Shown one piece after another: positions 33,512 to 46,357 of a stretch of DNA of 64,000 nt (position 1 is its first letter; each line of letters starts with the position of its first letter). The position numbers and the translations under genes were made by a program. The notes under the pieces were generated by a model. It was given only the letters and a program-made list of their open reading frames with translations, ran no database searches and had not been told where the DNA came from. The stretch spans positions 20,382,001 to 20,446,000 of the forward strand of contig NC_079382.1 of NCBI RefSeq assembly GCF_021018895.1, written 5' to 3'. The DNA comes from Seriola aureovittata (taxonomy: Eukaryota; Chordata; Actinopteri; Carangiformes; Carangidae).

Positions 33512-34300
33512 CAAGCGAGAGTGAAAGAGACTGCGCGTTAACCCTATCAGAAGAATATGCTCTCTGTTTTCCTCTTTCATTGGATCATTGAAGCTGCTAT
33601 ATAGCAACTGATAATGTAACAACTGCCACATTATGTTAAGACATGTTGAAACAAGACCAGGTCAAAACCTAGTATATGTCTGGACCGCCTTTGGTCAAAT
33701 CCTGATTTTATAGCAGTGATGTCATCTGACAAAATCACCTGAGACAGATTATATTTCTTATTTTTTCTGTAACACATCTCACAGCCTTCTGGGATCCACA
33801 ATAGTTTAGTCTTTATTTACTTTAACTCCAGAACATAAGAGACTTTTATTAGAGGGGATCTTTATGTTTTACTCCCTCTGTTTGATATGTAGAGTTGGTC
33901 ATAGCGGTTAGTACGAAGCCTCGTTACCAATGACTTCTTTTTCTCGTGCTCTCTCTGCTCGGTGTGTCTTATCTTTAGTTGTTCCTCTGCCTCCTTTAGT
34001 AATAATGATACATGTAATGAAAGTAGTTTATTTGATCTAATGGAGACGAGGCTCAGTGTAGTGGAAGCGCTCCTCCTCTTCCCTGCAGTTCCTGAACGGC
34101 TCGGTAGACTGTGGCTTGGCACTCTACTGACCAGTGGTGGTTGTTGTAGGTGGCTGTAAAATTAAGAATTCAATTATGTATACATGGTCATTTAAGGTTA
34201 ATAGATAGAAAATATATTTTAAAATTGGCATTAACAAGTTAACATAAACATAAACAACCATTACTTTCTCATATGATGCATAGGAGATATACCTTATTAT
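33510..34300. other. Unique sequence, no gene seen
   Basis: No recognisable exon. It ends in AT-rich sequence before the AACCCCCTTATT direct repeat at 34304-34327. Confidence 0.45.
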
Positions 34301-35230
34301 TGTAACCCCCTTATTAACCCCCTTATTATTATTATTGCTTCGTTATTTTGTTCATAAGCCCTAGGATATTGTCCTTTATTTTCCATTTGTATAGTTATGT
34401 AATATTCTATAATATGTTATAGACTGTTTAAATGTGTGTAAACATTTACATACGGAGTTGTGTAAATTACCACGACATTGAATGTAACATAAAAGTTTTG
34501 TAAGGTACAGTCGTCTACATGCGGTGAAGAGAGTGAGAAAACCTAACCTGTTTATTTTATTCTCTCATACTATATTGCTATGTTGTACCCTACCTTCCTA
34601 TTGGTCACTGATAAAGCAACGCCAAGTTCCTTGGTTACTGATAGGCCAGGGGGCGGGAGAACAGGAAGCGGTGGGACGCAAGAATGTATGAGAGCCGTTG
34701 ATCAGACGTGGCTGCCTCTTCGCAGCAGAAAGGCTAGCAGTTAAGTGTGTAGACGAAGTGTTATCGTTGTCAGTGTCCTTGACAGAAAGTAGTATGGACA
34801 TTACGAAGCTCAGTGAGTTGAAGTCACATTTTGATTAACTACCGCGTTTTCAGCGTGTAGAAATAAGCGTGTTTAGAGTAAGAGTTGCGAGCTCGCTAAG
34901 CTAGCGCACACGGACGTTGGACTTCTTTAGCTTGAGTGCTAACCGCTCGCTAGCACCTCGGTGGATATCATAAGCCCGACAACGAGCGAGAGGAGACCAG
35001 ATATCGCACTGGATGACCAGGTAAAACCCGGCTACACCTCTGGCTATGAGGGAGGAGAGACCTTTTTCATCCACGGTCAAGGACTGGTGGCTTAAGGACA
35101 GAGGTAGACTGGACCGGGGTGAGTAACCCTGTTATAAATCGCGGACATAGTCGGCGGCCGTCATCTTTAACGTGACCTAAAGCACACCAGCCACGAACAG
35201 GCCTGCATCGGTAGGTGTAAGTTTATTTCA
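34301..35230 (+). promoter_or_regulatory. CpG-dense promoter-like block with candidate first exon, or an LTR
   Basis: From 34640 to about 35225 CpG is dense (roughly three to four dozen by eye), against depletion in most of the window. Upstream are CCTATTGGTCACTGATAAAG (an inverted CCAAT box) at 34597, a partial repeat TTGGTTACTGATA at 34629, and a GC box GGGGCGGGAG at 34650. There is no clear TATA box. Downstream, CCAG|GTAAAA (near 35020) and GGGG|GTGAGT-like CGGGGTGAGTAAC (near 35117) are good splice donors, so a non-coding or 5'-untranslated first exon on the plus strand is plausible. Alternatively, the block starting TGTAACCCCC at 34301 could be a solo LTR of a retroelement, which can also carry these signals; I see no matching second LTR. 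No protein-coding exon follows within the window that I can identify. Confidence 0.4.
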
Positions 35231-37333
35231 CTGCCGGCTTTTTTTTTCATAGTGTCTGCCCACAAATATTGAATGTGTTGATTTATGGTTTGAATGTTTT
35301 AAGGTTTATTATGTAGTTAAAGGTACTAGGCCCCTATGTCAATGGCTTCTTATCCATCTAACCATACACAAATTTCATACAACTCCTGGATATCACTTAA
35401 TAAAATCCTAATAAGCTTCTTCCACAATCAATGTTTTTTTTAATTTTTATGGGAGGACAGTCTCATAATATTGGCCATATTTTAAATAAGCCATGTTGTT
35501 TTCCAGTTTAGTCTGAGTTAGTTTAATAGAATTCATTTTCATTGTGTTTTTTTCGACAGTGTTGAAATGCATGTCGTAGCCTTATGTGAAGCACTTTGAG
35601 TAGTCTCTTTAAATTGCCTCTGAAATTGAAAGCTGCTGGACAAATAAACCCCCTTTCTCATTCTATTTCAATCCATTTATGATATTGTGGTATATAACAT
35701 ATGGTGTAAATGATAAAAAAATAATGACATGGTGCAGCATTAAATAAATGAATAAATACCACAAAGCGGAGCAGAGTGGTGAATTCTGTGTGGGGTTGAT
35801 TATGTTGTATACTTGGACATTTCAAAGTACATTATTGTATTAATGGTCATTTAAACTGTTTAAACCCTCATCTATTTTTAAAATGCATTTGTAGTCACGG
35901 TTCGGTTGGTCTTACCTGTGAATTGACTGCTAACATAGAGTGAAGCATTTGTATTGTTGCCATGGTTACCCGCAGCAAAACAGAACAGTACTTAAATTGT
36001 TCATTACTGCAATGGCTGAAGTGTCCTGATATATTGATAATATAATGACAATTTTAATCAAGCACCTGCTAGGGATTCAGATATGTGTTGTTTTAATGGC
36101 CATAAAATAACTATTTACAATCAACTTTCAGCAGAGCAATGAGATTGTCATCATCACCTTCATCAGTCCAAAGCCATCCCAATCATAATTACTCTCAACA
36201 CAGTTGGCAGTTACTCACAACCAGACCTTTTCAACCCACAATGCAGCCGGCAAGAAGTATTTAAATATGTTTTATTTAATAATAATATTTAATATTAAAT
36301 ATTTAAATATCAAAGTAATGCTGATGGCAGGAAATAAAGAGAATTCTAACATAAACAAAGCTATTGAGTTTTAACCCAGATTTCATTTTTTTCAACTTTT
36401 CCTCTGAAGATATTGCCCTGGATTTGAATATCTTTGACCCGATCTATTCAACAACAGATTGAAAGTTGAAGTATCATAAATTTGTTTTCAAGCATCTAAC
36501 AAAGAAAAGTGACACTGGTTTTACTTGTGGGCCTTTAGATACTCATCAGACTGGGATCAACATTATTCATCTTGAAGGGGCTTGACAAATCTTCAGGATT
36601 TTGGAAATTATACCAGACTGACCAAAATGCAGTATGACAGGCTGCCTTTATGGTATCTGGCCAAACAAGAGACTACACTCTGGGCAGATTGTCTCTCAAA
36701 GTCAAATCCTGGCTCAATACTTGTTAAGAACTGCCAAAGGACATTAAAAAATCATGGAAAGATGAAAATGAAGATAATGACAGTCAAGTGAGGTTGAGAC
36801 AGATGCTTCCTGAAAAACACCTAAAACAACCACTGTCACACAATAAATATGCCAACAGCTAATATCAATGATGATCAGTGTTAAAGCTTGAACTAAAGAA
36901 AAGTAACGCACGCTGATTTCTTCCTCTGTTTCCCTTTTAAATTGTAAAACCACAGTTTCCTTTTTAAAGCTACCAACTTGACCAACTCTCGGCAGCGACG
37001 TACTCGTACTCTGGATGACTCGTGGAATCCCGCTAAGCCTGAAGACCTTTGATACCATTTGAAAGCTAATCCTCTTTTGCAACATCTTCATGAAAACTGC
37101 CATTGTGCAGATCAGTTTCCAATTAAGGGGGTAAAAAAAGAAGCAGACACATCTATTTTACTGGGAACACATTACTCACTCCCATTTAAATCCTCACCCC
37201 CTCCTCTTGTCAGCTTCTTCGACAGAGCCTTGCTTTGGAAGAGAAATTACATTACAAATCAAGATGAAACTTTTTAATGAATGGGTAAAGAGCAACTCAG
37301 GTAAGTCGTGTGGCTTGTACTTGACATATTGTT
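35231..37333. other. No gene seen; contains a possible LINE 3' tail
   Basis: At 35590-35652, GTGAAGCACTTTGAGTAGTC and GCTGGACAAATAAACC resemble the AGCACTTT...AATAAA tail of an L2-like LINE in plus orientation. The rest is AT-rich and unremarkable. Around 36260-36312 there is a near-palindromic ATTTAAATAT cluster. Confidence 0.4.
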
Positions 37334-37358
37334 AAAAAAAAAAAAAAAAAAAAAAAAA
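37334..37358. repeat. Poly-A, 25 nt
   Basis: A pure A run. No retroposon body is recognised upstream. Confidence 0.95.
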
Positions 37359-38718
37359 GATCCTACAGCACTTTTTCAGTGAACAGTTTCCAGACATTGC
37401 TCATAATTCCTTTTTTTCCCGCTCCTACAAGGCCCCTTGCCTTGTTTAAACACAGTTCAGAGAGCCCTGACGGCAGGGATACCCATAAAAGATGGCATGT
37501 CAGGGTGAGGAATAGGCTAACTAATGAGGACTCTCATAATACTTTAGCTCAAGCTTAATGGGGCATTAAAAGGAAGACAATGCATCTTCTGGCACAAAAC
37601 CCCACTCTTCCTCACACGCTCATTTGTAGGAACTCATGTTACAAGGGGAGCACAATTAGCTAAAGCAGTGATAAAGAGACACCGCTTTTTTTTCTCTTCT
37701 TACTATAAGAATATCGCACTTCAGAGCATGCATTAATCAGTAATGCTGGTGCTACATTTTAATACTCACAGGCATAATTTACCCATTTGAATCTATTATT
37801 AGCATTTGGTACGATGATGATGGACTGTAATGTATCTCAGGTGCACACGCTACACATTTTTCTTCAGATAATTTCTCCATGAATTGCACTAATTGTCGGA
37901 AATTATTTGTTTTCTTTCCCAAAACCTGATATGACTGATAATAAGCAGCAGTGAGTAATCGCAGCCCATCCATCCTGCTCTTTTATGCTGTGTTTAGGAC
38001 CTTCTCTCCTGGCTACCAGCCCGGAGTGAAACGACCCACTGTCACCCTGAGGAGAGGGTTGCAGTCAGAAGGCTGTGATTTCCCAACTTCCCAACTAACA
38101 TCCCACCCCACCCCCCTCTCCTGCTGTCCTCTGTCTTTGCTATTATAATACTATGACCTCATCCCGGGTAGATCCCTGCACCTGCCCCCTGTGTGTTCAG
38201 TCGATGAATATGTATGGCGGGGAATAATAACAGGAAAATCTTTGTCAAAAACGTGGCTTGCTGTCTCAGCTGCGGCGCCTGAATAAAATCCCAAGCAGCG
38301 ATCCTTCTCTTCATCCTGTGTATTAATTTTCTTGTTAAATTCTCTCGCAGTAAAGTCATTGAAAAATTCCCTGCATCACATACGCGCAGACCAAGGTGAC
38401 CAGGCTCTCACAGCACAGGTGTTTTTACATGTCATGATGCTCTTACATAGGACATGTCTTTTGTGGTATTTGCTCTGACTTCTGAAATGGCACGTAGGCT
38501 TTAGTAAGTAATACACGTACCATACCAAGCTTTTAATACATGCAAAGCCCACTGTATTCAGGCTTTATAAAAGTTTAATGGTGTGTGTCATGACAAAGGC
38601 ATGTCACACAAGCCTCTGCACTCTCCCACAAAGTGTGATCAACATACAGTAACATACAGCAGCAGCCTGGCTGTTCCCACAAGAAACAAATGTAGAGCTG
38701 AGATTATTCTTTTGCATT
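37359..38718. other. Unique sequence, no gene seen
   Basis: No exon or repeat is recognised. Much of 37380-37950 has the even, low-CpG composition of non-coding conserved DNA, but no test is possible here. Confidence 0.45.
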
Positions 38719-38850
38719 AAAGGTCCATATTTTAAGCTTTTCCATTGTTTCATTTGAAGTGTTGATCCATAAGAAGTTATCAGAGGGTCTGTGCCTCTCT
38801 CCTGATTGGCTGACTGTTTTCTGAGTGATTGAATAAAAGGTTTGACTAAC
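38719..38850 (-). mobile_element. Truncated copy of the GGTCCCATAT inverted-repeat element (see 46358)
   Basis: It begins AAAGGTCCATATTTTA and continues with ATTTGAAGTGTTGATCCATA, which matches the reverse complement of the right end of the 46 kb element almost base for base. After about 130 bp the match fades near CTGATTGGCTGACTG, the counterpart of GCTGATTGGCTCAGC in the full copy. The other terminus is missing. Confidence 0.75.
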
Positions 38851-40189
38851 AAGTTGGCATGTTCACAACCTGTCGGACTGTCAGACCGCTCATGCTTATT
38901 GCCCTGCTGGGCCTATTTTTACTACCTCATCATCTGTCGAGCCACGGGAAACCTCTGACTCCCAGCATGGTCTTACTCTGCTGACTTTTGAAAAGAGTGA
39001 GCTAAGAGACACCTGAGGATAACTGCTGCTGCACTCTGTGTCACGGTACCATGGTGAAAAACACAAATCTTGATACTCACCCTCACCTTCATGTGGCGCC
39101 TCTGGAGAAGGTGATTAAGGCCAGCCTCCAATCTGGCTGTGTTTTGGCTGCAACATCACTCAGCAGGCATGATGAGAGAAGGGGCATGAGCAGGTCCATG
39201 GCCGTGTGGATATTGTGTCTTCATTATAATCCACACAGGGCTTTACTGGGCAGCATTGTTTAGGGAGGCAGCGAGTGTCTCTTAAGGCTAATCCGCAGAA
39301 GCACCAGCAGAAACCTCTGCACATCCATGCGTTCCCTGTTTCACAGCGGCCTAGTTCAGTGGGCTTTAGATGAGGAAACACTGATACAGGAGAAAAACTA
39401 AAGGAGAAACCAATCTGCACCTCTTGGGGTTTGCAAATGTTCTTTGAAACATACAGTTACTGACCCGGAGAACAAAAGTTATGATACTGCTTAACACATC
39501 ACAGCTCAGCGTTTCTAAGCTCTCAGGAAGCTGGCTACTAATTAAAGTCTTAATATCAGGAGTCACTCAACATCACGGTGAAAGGTGTTTTCTGTTTGTA
39601 TTTGCAAGAGTACATTGTTTGGGAACAGTGCTTGTTAAAAAATGTATGAGGATTTAATGGATGCAAGTATCCTGCTATCCTGCCCCGTGCAGCGATGACG
39701 GTGCATATTTGCTGTGAAATAAACTTTCAAAGTTGATTAGTACGTGAAAAGGAGCAGTGTTTTTTTTTTTTTTTTTTTTTTTTTTAAATGCATGTGTGTG
39801 TAGCGCTTTTGAAAAGGCTTGATAAGGCTGAAACAGAGAGCCAAAAAAGCCCTGGGCCACAGTATGTTTTGAATGATGCAATTAACTATCTCTTAATTCA
39901 TGTATATCTTCTGACACGTAAAGCCACCCAGGTCAATTATAGCCACTGGCCAGAGAAAGTAGTTTAAGTGAGGTTGTGCATTCCTGAGTTGATGTACTGC
40001 AACATAATTATGAAGAATCAAAGGGAAAACTGAATGATAAATGTTTTTTTTTCTCTATAGCACCCGATGTTCAATCAAATCAAATCTCTTCTTAATTGCA
40101 TAGATAATATTACTATATGGATGTCAGTTAAATCGAGATACTTTACACAATCCCTAGTATGCAGACACACAATAGCTTCCCAGAGCATT
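38851..40189. other. No gene seen; poly-T at 39760-39785
   Basis: A 26-nt poly-T sits at 39760-39785 without a recognised antisense retroposon body. Remaining sequence is unique. Frames of 66-86 codons show no motifs. Confidence 0.5.
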
Positions 40190-40375
40190 AGTGAGGTCCA
40201 ACACTCATGCTGGGAGCTGGCTTTATGCATTGGAACATTATCATGTTGAAACAGGAAACCGATAAAAACACAAAGTTTGAAAACATGTTATTTCTAAAAT
40301 ATCACTGCTTGCTGTAGCAGTGAGACTTCCCTTCATCGGAACTAATCCCAAACCATGAAAAACGGCCCCAGACAA
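40190..40375 (-). pseudogene. Tc1-like transposase, catalytic-domain fragment
   Basis: On the minus strand from about 40370 the frame gives SGAVFHGLGLVPMKGSL and then DILEIT, matching the region before the second catalytic Asp in Tc1-like transposases. The sense then jumps frame to FQHDNVPMHKASS, which contains the characteristic H-D-N with the second Asp of the DDE triad and the P-x-H-K that follows it. The first frame meets stops at that point, so at least one indel has disabled it. Neither the first Asp, the final Glu region nor terminal repeats are visible. This copy is a different fragment of the gene from the one at 26.7 kb and lies in the opposite orientation. Confidence 0.8.
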
Positions 40376-40439
40376 AAGTTCACAAAGGTGTGTGTCAGAA
40401 GCAAGATTAGTGGTGCCCGGGTCGGTGATATCAATACTA

Positions 40440-40592
40440 AGGGCCCTATTTTATTGATCTAAGCGCATGGTCGAAAGCGCATGCCACAAGTGCAGTTAGG
40501 GCGTGTCCATATTCATTTTTGCTAGTTTAATGGTGGAAAAACCCTAACCCCCTATTCGGCCCTGCTTTGCACCAGGTGTAAAATAGGGCGCT
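40440..40592. mobile_element. PIF/Harbinger-like MITE (GGGCCCTATTTTA ends), internally deleted
   Basis: The left end GGGCCCTATTTTA (40441-40453) is mirrored by TAAAATAGGGCGC (40579-40591), twelve of thirteen positions pairing. Both sides are flanked by TAA, which fits the 3-bp TWA target duplication of PIF/Harbinger transposons. The internal phrases AAGCGCATG, ACAAGTGCAGTTAGGGCGTG and CACCAGGTGTAAAATAGGG belong to a very common fish element that is normally longer, so this 150-bp copy has lost its middle. There is no coding capacity. Confidence 0.65.
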
Positions 40593-43099
40593 AAGTCTTT
40601 TTTGATTATAGTTACAAGCATCCACGGGAATGATACCAACAAAATGGATTAGTCTCATGTGAGGTCATGGTCTGGGCACATAAAAATTCTTCTAAGTGCT
40701 GCATTCCTTGCTGCTGTAATGATGCATTCACCCCATAAATCACAATATACGGCTGTCCTCTATGTGTTATATCTAAACTTCATGGTATCACCTACTCCTA
40801 GCTCTCATTATCGGATACCAAGAACACCAAACAGATAAGACTATATTTTGACTCTTGAACCAAGAAAGCTAAAGCTAAAGCTGGTGTTTTCTTGATAGTG
40901 ATCCCATTTTCAAGAATCATGTCTGTAACATTTGTGAATTTGGGTTTTACCACATGCAAAAGATCTCTCAAACTGTTGCTAGGATATTATAGGCCAAGGC
41001 CAAACCCAAACCACTAGAAGAGCACTTCACTAGTGTAAACTCATAATACACTCTGGAGTCTCAAGGAGAATCTTAGCTGTGATGTTCAAGTGAAAAGATG
41101 ATATGCCCAAGTCTTTAGATTTATTTATTACATTGTGAGGTTTACCTTAAAATTCGTCATATCTGTTGTTTAACATGCAGAGAGAAAAGAGTGGATGAAA
41201 AAATGCATCCTATTATAGATCAGAATAAATAACAACTATACTGGAATTGCTCAAAGTCGGAGATGCAGTTCATCAGATTTCACGGTGGTGAGTGAAGTGC
41301 TATGCGAATCTCATATTTCTCTCCCTCAATAATTTACACTGACTTTCGCTTTCAGTCACAGCAAGCAGCACGCCGTCTATATAAGCAGTAATAACCTTGA
41401 ACATATCTCCTGCTCTATTAATACAGCTCACTCAAGGCTGATTATTTGAGCCCAAGCCAGCGACTGATTGCATTGTCAGGGAACCTCAGCTCAGCAGCCG
41501 TGGCATGTGGGAACTTTAAAGGCACACTGTATGCTCAGACAGTCTCATTCAGTCTCCTTAATGGAGCATGTGTGCGTTTGTTGGAGTAATTCAGCTGGCT
41601 GGTCTGGACATGGATCTTTTTATTAAGAGAGAGACTCTCCACAACTACAGGACAGATTGCTGTGAAATTCGGGTTTGGATATGCAGGGTCTCCAGATGAT
41701 TATTCCCAAGGATGTAAGTAACCATCTGACCTTTCCTTTGCTACCACCATTAGGGTCAAATTCCTCCATGATTTTGTCCACAGCATGAGATCACATCACA
41801 GACATTAATGATTTCAATGAAAATGTTTTGTGAATACTCAGTCCTAGTAGGATTTTTCCATGATCCCTTCACCTTCCCTTGCGCACCATCATTTCTCACA
41901 AGAGAAAATACTAATATCTGTTGTGCAGACTGCCAAAAAATTTACTTGGCACATTCATGCTCTGCAGAGATGTCCAGTACATGAACAGACAAATCCTTAA
42001 TACTGAATTCTCACTGAGAGGCCTGACGCATCGGTGACACTGACCAAATCATTAACTTTTAGCACTGATGCTATCCTCACTTGTGTCAATTCAGCTGCTC
42101 TCATACAGTATTATAGTGTATGCTATTTCATAACCAATCATCATGTGGTAATTCTGAGCTACTACCCTTATAGATGTTCGTATAGACTTTGGTTTGTTCC
42201 TGCTTGAACCAGCAGCAGAGCTGAAGACTGTCAGAAGCAGCTCCTTGACATTAGGGCATTTTGAGTGGTGGTGTATAATCATTCTGCATAGCGAACTGTA
42301 TTAACTACATAGTCAGTGACCATGAATCCCTGTACTGACCTGAGTTAAATAACTTGAATCAGCAAAGTGATTTGTAATTTCCACCCCCAGACAAGCTTTC
42401 CTCTGCTGGCAGGCTTGTCGCCTGATAATCAGACTACGCTATATTAACATTTCCTGATCTCATGCCTCTGTCAACAAGTCAACATGATTTGTTTAATTTA
42501 ACTTCCATGGTTATGTTTGATTATGTTCCAGCACAAGAACTAGCTGAATGGGTTTAGTCATGGTAGAATCATGATTAAAACAATGACTTGCTAACTAGAT
42601 TAGCTTGGTCGTAAACAGGTCAGTAAGTTCTTATTCGTGTCCAATGTCTCCTACTGTCTGCAAACCATCACTCCCAAGTGGGAAAGTTTTTGCTTCAAAA
42701 GAGGAGGTTTATCTCAGCAAAATATAATGGTGCAACAGAGCTAATAAGCTACGATAGCATCCTACGTTTTGGATTTGTAGTCTGTCCCCTCAAAGTTGGG
42801 CTCTGTCAAGACGGCTTGCTACTAGAGCTCAATTCCACATGTCAAATTTCAACAACACTATTCGGAACATTTGAGTAGATTAATTTCACCTCCTCGAGTT
42901 CTGTACGCTGCTTCTGCTCCGGACACAGAGGAATCATAATTAATGCAACACAAACATATAGACATTTGAACAAATAGCTGGCTAACTTTGTGTTAGCCTT
43001 TTTTAACTAGAGGTGGGGGGTTATTTTATCCTAATCAATATTAACCCTATAATGGGTGACAATACGTGAAGAGAGGCAATAGAAAATTTAAAAAGAAGG
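40593..43099. other. Unique sequence, no gene seen
   Basis: No exon or named repeat. GTCTATATAAGCAG near 41376 is TATA-box-like, but nothing else supports a promoter there. AGCTAAAGCTAAAGCT at 40867-40882 is a small tandem. Confidence 0.45.
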
Positions 43100-43300
43100 C
43101 AAAACTCTCTTGGTGTAAATAGCAAAAGCCCAGTCACCCTTTGTAACACATCTTGACTTTGCTGAGTTCTCGGGTGGGGGCATAACATGTCAGTAAATAT
43201 GAGATGTAATTGGGGGTGAGGCCATTTAAAGCCTTAAAAATCAGCACTAAAATTTCAAAATCAATCCAAAATCTAACAGGGTCCAGCGTGGGGAGGCAAT
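43100..43300 (-). mobile_element. Antisense LINE fragment (3' part)
   Basis: The plus strand reads GAGGCCATTTAAAGCCTTAA, AAATCAATCCAAAATCTAAC and AGGGTCCAGCGTGGGGAGGC. This is the antisense version of the conserved C-terminal coding region of fish LINEs whose sense strand encodes the stretch before the 3' tail; the LINE at 56.2-57.1 kb shows the corresponding phrases. It is short and diverged, with limits uncertain. Confidence 0.45.
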
Positions 43301-46300
43301 TAAGTTATTTGATTGTACCTGTTTCAGAAATAAGATGAGCAGCAAATCTATTACCCCCAGAGTCCTGAGGGAATGTAATGACCTAACACCGTCTTTCTGT
43401 CCAGTGTCCAGTGTCTTGTTATTTGACATAACTACATGAGGCAAACAATATTTTAGTGCAATACTTTAGCAGCTTAGTGACAACAACTTTTCCTTTCCAA
43501 TGGCCTCTGAAGGTTTGGAAGACCTATCCTTGCAGCTTACACAGCTCTGAGAGGCTAATAATGACTCTGACAACAGAGTGTGAGTGGTCGCCGCTGCTTC
43601 CTTTTATTAGTGATAACTTGTAATAGAGCAGCACTGAAATCATGTCAGCCCTAACCTTCACCTTGACCAGGAAGCCACACAGATGTTAATAACTCCTCCA
43701 GGAAGAAGGATGATGCTCTGTGGATGTCTTGTGGCACAAAGCTCATCACAGGTGAAATATTTCCCCCAGCAGAATCGCCATACATCACAGAGAGTATGAA
43801 GATGTTCCGCTGTAGATATTGAAGTCAAAACTGCTGCTTTTTTTTTTTTTTTTTTTTGTGATGATAATTATGATAACAGCATGGGCGAGGTGGGAAAGGC
43901 AGTTGGACCATGAGCTGTAGATAAAAGAAGGACATGATACTGCAGAATATACATGAGGTAAAGAGTTGTGGGGTCTGCCTGTAATGACTGTCATCATTTA
44001 AACGGCTGCAGCTGAAAACCACACGCAGCTATAATGACAAATTCTGTGACGCTTCCAGTCTGGAAATTGGTCGGACTGAATGTCGTGGGGGGAAGCGGTC
44101 GCTCAGAGCCAAGGGCTGAGGGTGTGGATCTTAAACTTTATCAAAGCACAAAGGGGGCTCCTGGAAAATCTCTCCCCAAGCCAGGGAAAATTAACCTGCG
44201 AGAGTCCAGTCCCCCATTACTGCATCACTGGCTCAGAGTCACCATCTGGCAGAGATATATTGCACAATTACCCACAGCGCTACAGTGACAGTCTGCAAAA
44301 TAAAGGCCCTCAGATGGACTCATAGAGCAGCAGCTGAATTCTATAACCAGGAGTCAGTCTGAAAATACAGATGTACTCTGGCCTTTTTTGAAAGTAGCAA
44401 TTTTACTGCAAACTTGCACCATCAAAGCAATTGCTTTGCCTTATTGTGGCTTCATTGTTGTTGTTTGAAACTGATTCGTTTTCTGTTTACTTTTTGGCAA
44501 TTTCAGATATGGCTGCAAAACTGTGTGTGTTCATGTTTGCTTGCAAACATTTTACAAACTATAGAGGCATTTTCTGAAGAAATAACGTGATAGCTCTGCT
44601 CATTGGACTTTATAAAGACATGAAAACTATCTGATGCATTGGCAATGAGTTAGAGATGTAATGGAAGTGAATAGGCCTCCAGACTAGGCCTCTGGACTTT
44701 TAATGATAACAATCTTTACATGTCAACATTATGTGCTTATGTATAGATTAACAGTTTGCAGTACGGGGCATTTTGAAATTTGAATGAAGTTTGTAGTGAA
44801 CACCAATACCAAGTTGTAATAAATAGCGACAATCACCTGCTCCCAGCAAGAAACCACGTTCAGCAGCAGAGAAAACTTACAAACCAAAGTGCTTTTGTTG
44901 CATAAACAACAGCCAGGTCCTGGCGCTTCATTTTTTCAAAAAATACATCTGAGTTGTAGAAGGGACTTTTGTACATTTTGTAATTTTGTTCTTTTTATTA
45001 ACTTTATTAGTGTGTTAACATGCGCTATAGGCAAATTTTCAGTGTCTGTTTGCTCCAGACATTGTATTGACTTCCTTTCACTTCAAAAATCATCAAAATA
45101 CATGTGTCATTTTCCAAGGGGTGATCAAACTTTTACATATGAAGACAAAATATTCTGCCCTTGTTGGAATAGTTGTGTTGTTTTATATGTGCTCTGTATA
45201 ATCTCATAATGATGACATGTATAGTTTAAGAGTTATGGACAATGTCTTGAAAGCCCAGATTCACTCCGACTGCATCTATAACTAAGCCAATACAATGATG
45301 TCAATGAGTTTTCACATGGTTATTCAGGCATCCAAAAAAATCACACCAATTGACAGCAATCACTCACATTTTCTTCAGGAAACAGCATCGTCTCACATGT
45401 GAGAAAGAAAGAAAGGACAGGAAACAACACACAAGGGTCACAAATTACAAGAAAGTGGAGCAGGAATTGCTGTCAAAAGGTCTGAAAGATAAAGTTTTCT
45501 CCAAAGTAAACCTCTGCGGGAACACGACAGTTCTTTATGCCTCACCGGTAAACCAGATTTGCCAAGTACGTCAAGATGGAAATTTGTGGTCTGAAACCTT
45601 ATCCTCTGCAATCTGTGTCAGTCAAATCCGTCTGACAAGTGGCATTTAAGACAGAGGGCTTATTTCTTCATTTTGCACAACCGCAAAACAGCTTTGTCTG
45701 GGAGGGAAATGGTTTCCGATGAGCAAGGTGGGAAAACAATATGGCTGTACCCACTGACAAGTCTTTATCTGGTGTCTGTCAAAACGTGTTGCAGCTAAAA
45801 TATGACCAAGTGTAATGTGTCATTGAATAAAGTTCTGGATGACAAGTTGCTGATTGGAAATATTATGCAAATAAAGACTCGATTTGAGCAACTTTCCAAC
45901 TGTTTTGAATTGAAATGTGGAATTTCATGTAATATGCTCTCTATAATATGAATACATATGAAAAATTAAGATAAAACTTATTGTTTCCAAAAGGAAATTC
46001 AAGTTCCAGCAGCACAGAGACAGGCTGAGAATTAATTTAATGAAATGAATAGAAAATAAATTAAGAGATTAAAGAATAAAATGTTAAAAACATATACCAA
46101 TTACCATTTGATGTCTTAGCATTTCATACAGCAAGTCTGAGAATAGCCGCCCTCAGGCAAAGCTGGTTTACAAAATGGGCAATGTGTGTAACTGCCCCAG
46201 GGGCCCCAGTGCCCCATAGGTTCACTGCATGTCAATTATTTTCTGGTCATTTGATTAATTGTCAAACTGTGCATCAAATCAACTAAATGAAACCATGCAC

Positions 46301-46357
46301 TGTTTCCTGATTTTTGTCTCTCTCTAGTAGAGGGGCTCTGTGTCAACATCTAGTTTT
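43301..46357. other. No gene seen; poly-T at 43838-43857
   Basis: Frames of 65-106 codons show no recognised motif, including the 99-codon frame at 45350-45649. The 20-nt poly-T at 43838-43857 has no obvious retroposon body. A small symmetrical patch AGGCCTCCAGACTAGGCCT lies near 44673. Confidence 0.45.

Noticed and set aside
37334..37358. Poly-A/poly-T runs (also 24569, 39760, 43838, 48649, 50398, 53571) as processed pseudogene tails
   Set aside because: No coding or known retroposon body is recognisable next to them and no target duplication was found.
41370..41390. TATA-box-like TCTATATAAGCAG as a promoter
   Set aside because: Isolated motif without CpG, CCAAT, start-site or downstream exon support.
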